This document shows, one piece after another, positions 1 to 8,265 of a DNA stretch of 64,000 nucleotides; position 1 is the stretch's first letter, and each line of letters begins with the position of its first letter. Both the position numbers and the translations under genes were made by a program. Below the pieces are notes generated by a model. It was given only the letters and a program-made list of their open reading frames with translations, had not been told where the DNA came from and made no database searches. Source of the DNA: Ignavibacteriota bacterium (lineage in GTDB: Bacteria > Bacteroidota > Ignavibacteria > Ignavibacteriales > Melioribacteraceae); assembly GCA_016716225.1 (NCBI GenBank), contig JADJWT010000001.1, forward strand, positions 248,001 through 312,000, read 5' to 3'.

Positions 1-1
1 T

Positions 2-2329
2 GGAGAAAAAATAGATTTTGTAATTGTTGCAAGTGAAGCTGACAGCTTAAAATTACTTTTGAATAATAATATCATTGCACAATCAATTGAAGATACTCTT
101 CGTTATTCAATAATTGCTGAAGGTTCCGGTAGACAAAAAATTAAATTTCTTGCAAAAAGTAATGATGAAACTTATGTTGATTCGCTTCATTTTATTATTC
201 GAGAAAATGTAAATATTGAGGAACTGCCAAGCGGATTAACAACCGGATTAAATTATATTGATGATAATTCAGTTACACTAGCAATTTTTGCCCCAAATAA
301 AAAATTTGTTTATGCAATTGGTGATTTTAATAATTGGGAATTTGATCCTAGTGATTCTGAAAGCTGGGATTTCGATTCTAAATATTATTTTAATTTAACT
401 CCGGATAGTACAATATTTTGGCTAACATTAAATAATTTAGTTAAAAATAAAGAATATAGATTTCAATATTTAATTGATGGAAAACTTAGAATCGCCGATC
501 CGTATTCAGATAAAATTTTGGAGGAAGAAGATAGTTTTATTTCGGAAGACACTTATCCCAATCTTATAGAATATCCAAATGACGAAACAAGTTTTTCGGT
601 TTCAGTATTACAAACTGGTCAAACGCCATTTCAATGGGAAGCAGATAATTACATAAAACCAAATCAATCAAATTTAATTATTTATGAACTGTTGATCAGA
701 GATTTTGTCTCAACTCATCATTATCAAACTTTGATTGACACTTTGGACTATCTACAAAAATTAGGAGTAAATTCTATTGAGTTAATGCCGATAAATGAAT
801 TTGAAGGAAACGAAAGTTGGGGTTATAATCCATCATTTTATTTTGCTCCCGATAAATATTACGGAACTAAAAATGATTTAAAAAAATTTATTGATGAATG
901 TCATAAAAGAAATATTGCAGTAATTATGGATATCGTTTTAAATCATATGTACGGAAGGTCATCGTTTGTTAGATTATATTCGTCCGGAGATTATGGTCCG
1001 GTAACTTCAGAAAATCCTTGGTTTAATATTGCAAGTCCAAATCCGGTTTTTTCTTGGGGATACGATCTTAATCATGAGAAAATTGAAACACAAAATTTAG
1101 TTGATAGAGTTACAAAATACTGGTTGAATGAATTTAAATTCGATGGATTTAGATTTGATTTTACAAAGGGATTTACAAACAGGGTTGGCGATGGCAGTTC
1201 ATTCGATCAATCTCGAATAAATATTTTAAAAAGAATAGCAGATAAAATTTGGGAATTTGATTCTACTGCATATATTATTTTGGAACATTTTGCACCGGAT
1301 TCTGAAGAAAATATTTTAACGGATTACGGAATGATGGTTTGGGGAAATGTAAATTATAATTATAGCGAAGCTGCAATGGGTTATAATGAAAGTGATAAAT
1401 CAAATTTTGGAAGAATATCATATAAAAATCATGGATTTACAAAACCAAATTTAGTTGGTTATATGGAAAGTCATGATGAAGAAAGATTAATGTATAAAAA
1501 TTTAACCTTTGGAAATGTTCTTGGTGATTATAGTGTAAAAAACTTGAACACTGCTTTAAATAGAATTAAAACTGCAGCAGCTTTTTTTATATTAGTTCCC
1601 GGACCAAAAATGATTTGGCAATTTGGTGAATTGGGTTATGATTATTCAATTGATTATAACGGTCGAGTTGGAAACAAACCAATAAAATGGGACTATTTAG
1701 AAGTTCAAGAAAGAAAAAATTTATATAAAACTTTTTCATCATTAAATTTTCTTAAACAAAATTATCCAACATTTTCAACAAATAATTTTACACTTTCAAC
1801 AAATTCATCTATTAAAAAAATTGAACTTCTGCATGAAACAATGAATGCAGTAATTTTAGGGAATTTTGATGTTGTGGTAAATTCAGCTAATCCTAATTTC
1901 CCAAATACAGGTAAGTGGTATGATTATTTTAGCGGTGACAGCTTAAATGTAACTTTGTCACAATCTTTAATTTCTCTTCAACCAGGAGAATTTAAAATAT
2001 ATACTTCAAAAAAAATACATAACCCGGAAAATGATGATGACAGTACTGATATAGATATTCCGGATACATTTAAACTTTTGCAAAATTTTCCAAATCCATT
2101 TAATAGCGGTACAGATATTAATTATACAATTCCTAATGAAGAAACTTATGTTCAGCTAAAAATTTATGATGCTTTAGGAAAGGAAGTTGAAACATTAGTT
2201 AATGAAAAACAAAAACCGGATTCATATGAAGTTCATTTTGATGGACGTAATTTAGCTAGCGGAATATATTTTTACAAAATTACTTACGGTTCAAAATCCG
2301 AAACTAAAAAAATGGTTTTACTAAAATAA
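2..2329 (+). CDS. Secreted GH13 alpha-amylase-family glycosidase with CBM48-like domain and T9SS sorting tail (5' partial)
   Basis: The reading frame is open to the left edge, so the start and any signal peptide lie outside the window; an in-frame TTG at 59 is not a credible start. After an undefined N-terminal stretch there is a CBM48/E-set-like segment (IFAPNKKFVYAIGDFNNW) and then a GH13 TIM barrel. GH13 signatures are visible: DIVLNHMYG (region I), GFRFDFTKG with the nucleophile Asp near 1157, ILEHFAP with the general acid Glu near 1283, and ESHDEE near 1470 (region IV). The last roughly 80 residues are a type IX secretion sorting domain (LLQNFPNPFNSGTDI ... GIYFYKI ... KKMVLLK). It is therefore expected to act on alpha-glucans outside the cell or on its surface. 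It resembles branching-enzyme-like amylases; exact substrate unknown. Five bases separate it from the next gene. Confidence 0.9.
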   Translation, partial: GEKIDFVIVASEADSLKLLLNNNIIAQSIEDTLRYSIIAEGSGRQKIKFLAKSNDETYVDSLHFIIRENVNIEELPSGLTTGLNYIDDNSVTLAIFAPNKKFVYAIGDFNNWEFDPSDSESWDFDSKYYFNLTPDSTIFWLTLNNLVKNKEYRFQYLIDGKLRIADPYSDKILEEEDSFISEDTYPNLIEYPNDETSFSVSVLQTGQTPFQWEADNYIKPNQSNLIIYELLIRDFVSTHHYQTLIDTLDYLQKLGVNSIELMPINEFEGNESWGYNPSFYFAPDKYYGTKNDLKKFIDECHKRNIAVIMDIVLNHMYGRSSFVRLYSSGDYGPVTSENPWFNIASPNPVFSWGYDLNHEKIETQNLVDRVTKYWLNEFKFDGFRFDFTKGFTNRVGDGSSFDQSRINILKRIADKIWEFDSTAYIILEHFAPDSEENILTDYGMMVWGNVNYNYSEAAMGYNESDKSNFGRISYKNHGFTKPNLVGYMESHDEERLMYKNLTFGNVLGDYSVKNLNTALNRIKTAAAFFILVPGPKMIWQFGELGYDYSIDYNGRVGNKPIKWDYLEVQERKNLYKTFSSLNFLKQNYPTFSTNNFTLSTNSSIKKIELLHETMNAVILGNFDVVVNSANPNFPNTGKWYDYFSGDSLNVTLSQSLISLQPGEFKIYTSKKIHNPENDDDSTDIDIPDTFKLLQNFPNPFNSGTDINYTIPNEETYVQLKIYDALGKEVETLVNEKQKPDSYEVHFDGRNLASGIYFYKITYGSKSETKKMVLLK

Positions 2330-2334
2330 CTTAA

Positions 2335-2799
2335 ATGAAAAAATATTTTCAAAATTTATTTGAATTTAATAGTTGGGCAAATTCTTGTATTGTTAAGAAG
2401 TTATTTTTAATTGATGATGAAAAAGCTGATTCAATAAAATTGATGAGTCATATAATTTCTGCTCAAGATACTTGGCTTGAAAGATTAAAAGAAACTCAAA
2501 ACTATATAATTGATATTTGGGAAATATTTACAATTCAAGAATTGCAAATTCTTTCGAATAAAAGTTCAAAAGAATGGCAAAAATTTATTGCTAAAATTAG
2601 TGATCAAAATTTCCAAAAAATTTGTAATTATAAAAATTCTATTGGACAACAATTTTCACATTCTTATCATGATATTTTCACTCACGTTATAAATCATTCA
2701 ACGTATCATCGTGCGCAAATTAATACTCAATTAAAATTAAAAAATATTGAACCGGCGAAAATTGATTATATAATTTTCGAAAGAGAAAAATTAAATTGA
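2335..2799 (+). CDS. DinB/YfiT-superfamily four-helix metalloprotein
   Basis: A 154-residue protein of typical DinB size. The likely metal-binding histidines are in HIISAQ near residue 40 and in the HVINHSTYHRAQI motif near residue 115, which is the family hallmark. DinB-like proteins include thiol-dependent transferases (mycothiol- or bacillithiol-dependent) as well as proteins of unknown role. A bacillithiol synthesis gene (bshA) lies at 16.5 kb, so a thiol transferase role is possible but not shown. It starts 5 bases after the amylase stop and its 3' end overlaps the convergent methyltransferase gene by 9 bases. Confidence 0.8.
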   Translation: MKKYFQNLFEFNSWANSCIVKKLFLIDDEKADSIKLMSHIISAQDTWLERLKETQNYIIDIWEIFTIQELQILSNKSSKEWQKFIAKISDQNFQKICNYKNSIGQQFSHSYHDIFTHVINHSTYHRAQINTQLKLKNIEPAKIDYIIFEREKLN

Positions 2800-3537
2800 A
2801 GAAAGTATAACTGCTGCGGCAACTGAAACATTAAGTGAATCAATATTTCCTTTTTTGGGAATAGTAATTTTTGTGTCACAAATATTTAATAATTCCTTTG
2901 TAGGTCCAAAAGCTTCATTTGAAAAAATAATAATTGATTTCCCGTCAAATTTTATTTTCTTAAAATCAACACCATTTAAATCTGCGATGTAACTTTTATA
3001 ATTCAGCTTTTTATATTTTTTAATTATTTCAACAAGATCAACTTCATCAAAAATATTTAAACTAAAAATTGCTCCCATACTTGCACGTAGAACTTTGGGA
3101 TTAAATAGTTCTACACTGTTCTCACTAATAAACACATTTTTGATTCCAAACCAAACGCATGTTCTCAAAATTGTTCCAACATTTCCGGGATCAGAAATAT
3201 TATCAAGACAAATTATTTTACCATCAATTTCAATTTTCTTTTTATCTGGAATTTCGAAAACTGCAATTATTCCTTGGGGGTTTTCTGTAAATGTTAATTT
3301 TTCGATTTCAATTTTATTAATTATATCATATTCTATTTTTTTCGAATTTATTAAATTAATTGTATCGATGGAATTATCTTTAAAATGTTCAGTTACAAAA
3401 ATTTTGGAACATACAAATCTACTTTTTAAGCCTTCTTCAACAAATCTCTTTCCTTCTACAAGGAATTTCTTTTCTAAAATTCTGTATTTTTTTTGCGAGA
3501 GTTTACTTAAATATTTTAGTTCAGTTTTTGATATCAA
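2791..3537 (-). CDS. TrmH/SpoU-family RNA 2'-O-methyltransferase
   Basis: A 248-residue SPOUT methyltransferase. An N-terminal substrate-binding region (LSQKKYRILEKKFLVEGKRFVEE) precedes the catalytic SpoU domain. The three knot motifs are present: LDNISDPGNVGTILRT (motif 1), IIFSNEAFGPTKELL (motif 2) and IPKKGNIDSLNVSVAAAVIL (motif 3), which form the SAM pocket. The family methylates ribose 2'-OH in rRNA or tRNA; the exact target (RlmB-like or TrmH-like) cannot be told from the sequence. It lies beside a tRNA gene on the opposite strand. Its start overlaps nothing, and it converges on the DinB gene. Confidence 0.9.
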   Translation of the reverse strand: MISKTELKYLSKLSQKKYRILEKKFLVEGKRFVEEGLKSRFVCSKIFVTEHFKDNSIDTINLINSKKIEYDIINKIEIEKLTFTENPQGIIAVFEIPDKKKIEIDGKIICLDNISDPGNVGTILRTCVWFGIKNVFISENSVELFNPKVLRASMGAIFSLNIFDEVDLVEIIKKYKKLNYKSYIADLNGVDFKKIKFDGKSIIIFSNEAFGPTKELLNICDTKITIPKKGNIDSLNVSVAAAVILSSI

Positions 3538-3620
3538 TTTTTTTGTCAGTTATTTACTAAAAATGTATGTTAAGATATTGCATAGAATTCTAAAAAGTAT
3601 TAGATTTAGTGTCTTAAAAT

Positions 3621-3693
3621 GCTGGTGTAGCTCAATTGGCAGAGCAGCTGACTTGTAATCAGCAGGTTGCGGGTTCGAGTCCCATCACCAGCT
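3621..3693 (+). tRNA. tRNA-Thr (anticodon TGT)
   Basis: A 73-base cloverleaf. The 7-bp acceptor stem is GCTGGTG (3621-3627) with CACCAGC (3686-3692), discriminator T 3693. The D stem is GCTC/GAGC. The anticodon stem GCTGA/TCAGC encloses loop CTTGTAA, with anticodon TGT at 3654-3656. The T loop is TTCGAGT. CCA is not encoded. The T stem GCGGG/CCCAT contains one C-A mismatch (3670 with 3684) and one G-T pair at its base. Confidence 0.96.
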
Positions 3694-3695
3694 CA

Positions 3696-3726
3696 AAAAA
3701 GTTCGAATATATTATTCGAACTTTTT
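3696..3726. terminator. Bidirectional intrinsic terminator between tRNA-Thr and the RND operon
   Basis: GTTCGAATA (3701-3709) pairs perfectly with TATTCGAAC (3713-3721) across a 3-base loop, flanked by AAAAA and TTTTT. The hairpin therefore ends in a T run on either strand and can serve both the tRNA and the convergent efflux operon. Confidence 0.8.
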
Positions 3727-3766
3727 CATTTTAAATATCTTTAAATTTAACACTACTTCGTAAAAA

Positions 3767-6700
3767 CTAAATATTTTCACTTTTTAATAATTCATTTTCT
3801 TCAATTGTAACGTTACTTACTTCTTTCTTTTTATCAGATAAAAATGAATAAATTGCCGGTACGATATATAATGTTAAACCGGTTGAAAAAATCAATCCGC
3901 CAATTACAGCAATACCCATTGATACCCTAGCTTCCGAACCAGCTCCAAGAGCTAAGGCAATAGGTAATGTTCCCAAAATTGTTGAAAAACTAGTCATTAA
4001 AATTGGTCGTAATCTCAAACTTGCGGATTCCTTTACCGCATCTAATATTTTTAATCCTTGAGCTTTTTTCTGATTTGCAAATTCAACAATTAAAATTCCG
4101 TTTTTTGTTACCAAACCAATTAACATTATTTGTCCAATTTGACTAAAAATATTTAGTGTTTGATTGAAATACCATAATGAAAAAACTGATCCTGCAATTG
4201 CAAGAGGCACTGTAAACATTATAATAAATGGATCTCTGAAACTTTCAAATTGTGCGGCAAGTGTTAAATAGATTAAAACAAGCGCAAGCAAAAATGTGAA
4301 GAATAAACTTGACGAACTTTCCACAAAATCTTTTGATGCACCTTCTAAAGCGGTGGAAAATCTGTCATCGAGTACTTTATCTGCAATTTTATCCATCGCT
4401 GAAATTCCATCTTGAATTGTTTTGCCCGGCGCCAAACTTGCAGAAACTGTTGCACTTACATATCTATTAAATCTAAATAATTGCGGCGGACTACTTTTTT
4501 CTTTCATTGTTATAAGATTATCAAGTTGAATTAATTCTCCTCGATTATTCCTAACATATAATGAAGTAAGATCAAGTGGTTTTGTTCTGTCTTCTTTCAA
4601 AACTTGACCAATTACTTGATATTGTTTTCCATTCATTACAAAAAACCCGAAACGCTGGCCGCTATATGCTAATTGTAATGTTTGGGCAATATCAAATGCA
4701 GAAATTCCTAATTGGCGGGCTTTTGTTCTATTTATTTCAATTATAATTTCCGGTTTACTAAATTTTAAATTTATATCAACATTTGCAAATGTTGGATCAT
4801 CTTGTGCTGCATCTAAAAATTTTGGAACAACTTCTTGTAGTTTTTCGAAATTAGGAGCTTGAACAACGTATTGAACTGGAAGTCCGCCACGCCTTGTAGA
4901 TATTGATTGACTTTGAATTACAAATGATTTAGCATCATTTAAATCTTTCATAATTTCTGTAATTTCATCTGCAACTTGCTGCTGTGTTTTATTTCTTTCT
5001 TCTGGATCTTTTAAGATTAGTCGAACAAAACCGGAATTTGTTCCTCTTCCTCCTCCAGTTAAAGAAATCATAGCTGAAGATTCTTCTATTGAATCTTGTA
5101 AAACATTAACAATCTGCATTATATTAAAATCCATTAATTCAAAAGATGTACCTTCCGGCATTTTACTTTCTACTCTAATTTCACCTCTGTCTTCAATAGG
5201 AGCCAGTTCAGATTGTAAATTTGTACCAATAAAATAAATAATTCCAAATGCTACAATCATTATAATAATTGCGAGCCATCTTTTTTCCATAAATGAATCG
5301 AGAGAATTTTTATATGCTGATTCAAAAGAGTTGAAAAATGGTTCAGTTATTTTGTAAAACCAATTTTGGTGATCTTTATGTTTTAAAATTCTTGAACTTA
5401 ACATTGGGGTTAATGTAAGTGCAACAAATGATGAAATAATTACAGCTCCGGCAATAACTACTCCAAACTCAATAAATAGTCTTCCGGTAATTCCCTTCAA
5501 AAACATAATAGGTAGAAATACGGCAACAAGAGAAATTGTTGTAGAAATAACTGCAAAAAATATTTCGGAAGTACCTTTAATACCGGCATCTATTGGATTT
5601 AATCCGTCCTCAACTTTTTTGTAAATATTTTCCAGCACAATAATTGCATCGTCAACAACAATTCCAATTGCCAAAACAATTCCTAAAAGTGTTAACACAT
5701 TTATAGAAAAATCAGCAATGTACATAATGAAAAATGAGCCAATGAGCGAAACTGGAATCGCAATAATTGGAATTAATGTAGTTCGCCAATCTCTTAAGAA
5801 TAAAAATATGATAAGTATAACCAATAGAAATGCTATCAGAATTGTTTCTTGAACTTCTGCAATAGAATTCCTAATGTATTTTGTAACATCAAAACCAATT
5901 CCCAATTCAATATCTGCCGGTAAATCTTTTTTAATTTGTTCAATTCTTTTGTAAAATTCATCGGTAATATCAATGTAATTTGCACCGGGTTGTGGAACAA
6001 GTACAACTCCAACCATCGGAATTCCATCTCGGCGTAAAATTGATTTATCATTTTCCGGATATAATTCCGCAAAGCCAATATCTTTAAATCTAACAATTGC
6101 ACCCTTATCTTCTTTGATTGTAAGATTGTTGAAATCATCAACATTTACTAATCTGCCTAATGTTCTAACAGTTAATTCAATATTTTTGCCTTCAATACTT
6201 CCGGAAGGTAATTCAATATTCTCTCTATTTAACGCACTCCGAATATCAAGCGGTGTAATATTATAAGCGGCAAGTTTTGTTGGATCCATCCATAAACGCA
6301 TTGAGTAGCGTTTCTCTCCCCAAATCATTATTTGGCTTACGCCGGAAATTGTTTGTAATCTTTCTTTAAAAGTATTTAATGCAATATCTGATAATTCCAA
6401 TAAAGTACGGTTATCACTTTTTACATTTAGGAAAACTATTGGAACAGCATCAGCATCGGCTTTTGATACAATTGGCGGATCAACATCTGCAGGTAGATTT
6501 CTTTGCGCACGCGATACTCTATCTCTTACATCGTTTGCAGCAGTTTCCAAATCAACATTTACATCAAACTCAACCGTTATATCGCTTCGTCCATCACGAC
6601 TAACAGAAGTTAAAGTTCTTATTCCAGCAATTCCATTTATTTGTTCTTCGAGTGGTTCTGTAATTTGAGATTCAATTACATCTGCATTTGCTCCTACATA

Positions 6701-6850
6701 ACTTACACCAACACTAATTATTGGTGGATCAATACTTGGATATTCTCTAATTCCTAAATATGTATATCCAATAACTCCAAATAAAACAATTGCAATTGAC
6801 ATTACAATTGCCAAAACGGGTCGGCGTATACTTATAGATGATAAACTCAT
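3767..6850 (-). CDS. RND-family multidrug efflux transporter (AcrB/MexB-like, HAE1)
   Basis: 1027 residues, the normal size for a hydrophobe/amphiphile efflux RND pump. It begins MSLSSISIRRPVLAIVMSIAIVLFGVIGYTYLG (first membrane helix). It has two repeated halves, each with a large periplasmic loop. Helix-4 proton-relay residues are visible in ITLLGIVLAIGIVVDDAIIVLENIYK (the adjacent Asp pair). The second half carries LIGLVTKNGILIVEFANQ and RLRPILMTSFSTILGTLPIAL. It would export lipophilic compounds by proton antiport. The adaptor gene lies 19 bases upstream in the same operon. No outer-membrane TolC-type gene is present nearby, so the channel must be encoded elsewhere. Confidence 0.95.
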   Translation of the reverse strand: MSLSSISIRRPVLAIVMSIAIVLFGVIGYTYLGIREYPSIDPPIISVGVSYVGANADVIESQITEPLEEQINGIAGIRTLTSVSRDGRSDITVEFDVNVDLETAANDVRDRVSRAQRNLPADVDPPIVSKADADAVPIVFLNVKSDNRTLLELSDIALNTFKERLQTISGVSQIMIWGEKRYSMRLWMDPTKLAAYNITPLDIRSALNRENIELPSGSIEGKNIELTVRTLGRLVNVDDFNNLTIKEDKGAIVRFKDIGFAELYPENDKSILRRDGIPMVGVVLVPQPGANYIDITDEFYKRIEQIKKDLPADIELGIGFDVTKYIRNSIAEVQETILIAFLLVILIIFLFLRDWRTTLIPIIAIPVSLIGSFFIMYIADFSINVLTLLGIVLAIGIVVDDAIIVLENIYKKVEDGLNPIDAGIKGTSEIFFAVISTTISLVAVFLPIMFLKGITGRLFIEFGVVIAGAVIISSFVALTLTPMLSSRILKHKDHQNWFYKITEPFFNSFESAYKNSLDSFMEKRWLAIIIMIVAFGIIYFIGTNLQSELAPIEDRGEIRVESKMPEGTSFELMDFNIMQIVNVLQDSIEESSAMISLTGGGRGTNSGFVRLILKDPEERNKTQQQVADEITEIMKDLNDAKSFVIQSQSISTRRGGLPVQYVVQAPNFEKLQEVVPKFLDAAQDDPTFANVDINLKFSKPEIIIEINRTKARQLGISAFDIAQTLQLAYSGQRFGFFVMNGKQYQVIGQVLKEDRTKPLDLTSLYVRNNRGELIQLDNLITMKEKSSPPQLFRFNRYVSATVSASLAPGKTIQDGISAMDKIADKVLDDRFSTALEGASKDFVESSSSLFFTFLLALVLIYLTLAAQFESFRDPFIIMFTVPLAIAGSVFSLWYFNQTLNIFSQIGQIMLIGLVTKNGILIVEFANQKKAQGLKILDAVKESASLRLRPILMTSFSTILGTLPIALALGAGSEARVSMGIAVIGGLIFSTGLTLYIVPAIYSFLSDKKKEVSNVTIEENELLKSENI

Positions 6851-6869
6851 TTAAAATTTCTTTAGAGAA

Positions 6870-7940
6870 TTATTTAGTTAATTTAATTTTTATTTGCATA
6901 TTAGGTCTCAGTTGAATTATTCCGGAAACAATTACAGAATCACCCATTTCTAATCCTTCTGTAATTTGAATTTTTGATTCGGTTCTAATTCCGGTGGTAA
7001 CTTTTTGAGGAATCGCTTTCCCATTTTTAAATAGAAATACTTTTTCGCCTTCCATATCCGGAATCAATGCATCTGTAGGAATTAATATTGCATTCAACAT
7101 ATTTTCCAAAATAATATTTATTTCAACATAAGCGCCGGGTAACAGTATTCCATTATTATTATCAGCGATTGCTCGCACTAAAATTGTTCTTGTTGTCTGA
7201 TCAATTTTTGGTTCAACGGCATAAATTTTTCCAATGAAGTTTTTATTAACACTAGGAATTGCAAATTCAATAATTTTCCCTTCTTTTATTTCGCTATAAT
7301 ATTTTTGCGGAACTGCAAAATCTATTTTAATAGGATTTATACTTTGAATTGTTGCAACTTGAATTTGCGGTGTAATATAACTGCCAATACTTACCGAACG
7401 CAAACCAATTATTCCATCAAATGGAGCACGGATTTCAGTTTTTGCAATTTGGGCAATTGTAAATTCAACATCAGCTTTTAGCGAATTAAGTTCATTTAAA
7501 ACAATATCATATTCTTGCTGACTTGTAAGTTGTTTTTCAAGTAATTGTCTGGCTCTAAACTCTTTGTCTTTTGCAAAATCAACTTTTAATGAGTTTTTCT
7601 TTAACGTTGCTTGAAGTTCTTCATCATTTATTTTTAAAAGCAATTCACCTTTTTTAACTTTTTTACCTTCATCAAAAAGTATAGCTGTTACTTTTCCGGA
7701 TGATTCGCTTCTTAGTAAAACTTCCTCATTCCCAATTAACGTTCCGTTTGTGAATATTTTATTTTGAAGAGATTCCGGTTTTATAATTTTGATATCAGCA
7801 ACAATACTTTCATTTTTTTTTCCGCCATCATTTTTATTCATTTCATCATTTTCATTCAAATTCAATTTTGGAAAAAAAATAAGTAATAAAATAATTACTA
7901 CAATTATAAAAATTATCAACTGTTTTTTGTTCTTCATCAT
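6870..7940 (-). CDS. RND efflux periplasmic adaptor (membrane fusion protein)
   Basis: 356 residues. An N-terminal membrane anchor (KKQLIIFIIVVIILLLIFF) is followed by the split biotinyl-lipoyl domain (SSGKVTAILFDEGKKVKKGELLLKI ... IRAPFDGIIGLRSVSIGSYI), an alpha hairpin between the halves, a beta-barrel domain (IDFAVPQKYYSEIKEGKIIEF) and a C-terminal membrane-proximal domain. The hairpin is short, as in many Bacteroidota adaptors. It would link the RND pump to an outer-membrane channel. Two adjacent ATG codons (7940 and 7937) are possible starts; the second is better spaced from the upstream AGG. First gene of the pump operon. Confidence 0.92.
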   Translation of the reverse strand: MMKNKKQLIIFIIVVIILLLIFFPKLNLNENDEMNKNDGGKKNESIVADIKIIKPESLQNKIFTNGTLIGNEEVLLRSESSGKVTAILFDEGKKVKKGELLLKINDEELQATLKKNSLKVDFAKDKEFRARQLLEKQLTSQQEYDIVLNELNSLKADVEFTIAQIAKTEIRAPFDGIIGLRSVSIGSYITPQIQVATIQSINPIKIDFAVPQKYYSEIKEGKIIEFAIPSVNKNFIGKIYAVEPKIDQTTRTILVRAIADNNNGILLPGAYVEINIILENMLNAILIPTDALIPDMEGEKVFLFKNGKAIPQKVTTGIRTESKIQITEGLEMGDSVIVSGIIQLRPNMQIKIKLTK

Positions 7941-8265
7941 AACCTACTTATCAAAAAAAAATCAATATTACAATATGAAATATAATTAACTAATTTGTTT
8001 TTTAGTCGCTATTTTAAATAGCAATATTATTTATAAATATTTAGAATGTTTTGTAAAGGAACATCAATAATTTTGTGCAAAAGTAATTCTAATAAAAAAG
8101 TATTCACATTAATTTAATTCAATATCTTTCAATAATTAATTTTTTATTAGAAATAATAAATTTTAATTTTTCTGAAAATTCAAAAAAATAAATAAAATAG
8201 TTTCTTAAAATATTTCTTTATATTTTTTTACTACATTTCTGTAAATCACAAATAAAATTGAATTT
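7941..8265. other. Divergent promoter region between the RND operon and the PAS kinase
   Basis: 325 bases, very AT-rich, with no open frame of note and no RNA fold I recognise. It must hold the promoters for both divergent operons. The only clear structured element is the palindrome at 8008-8022. Confidence 0.5.
8008..8022. promoter_or_regulatory. 15-bp palindrome upstream of the efflux operon (candidate operator)
   Basis: GCTATTT (8008-8014), a single T, then AAATAGC (8016-8022): a perfect inverted repeat 68 bases upstream of the adaptor start. Position and shape fit a repressor site. No regulator gene is next to it, so the binding protein is unknown. Confidence 0.35.

Noticed and set aside
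3095..3658. A 187-codon plus-strand open frame
   Set aside because: It lies antisense to the TrmH-family gene and runs into the tRNA-Thr; its translation has no recognisable domain.
8100..8260. Possible small gene or RNA between the efflux operon and the kinase
   Set aside because: Only short frames without ribosome binding sites and no stable structure by eye.
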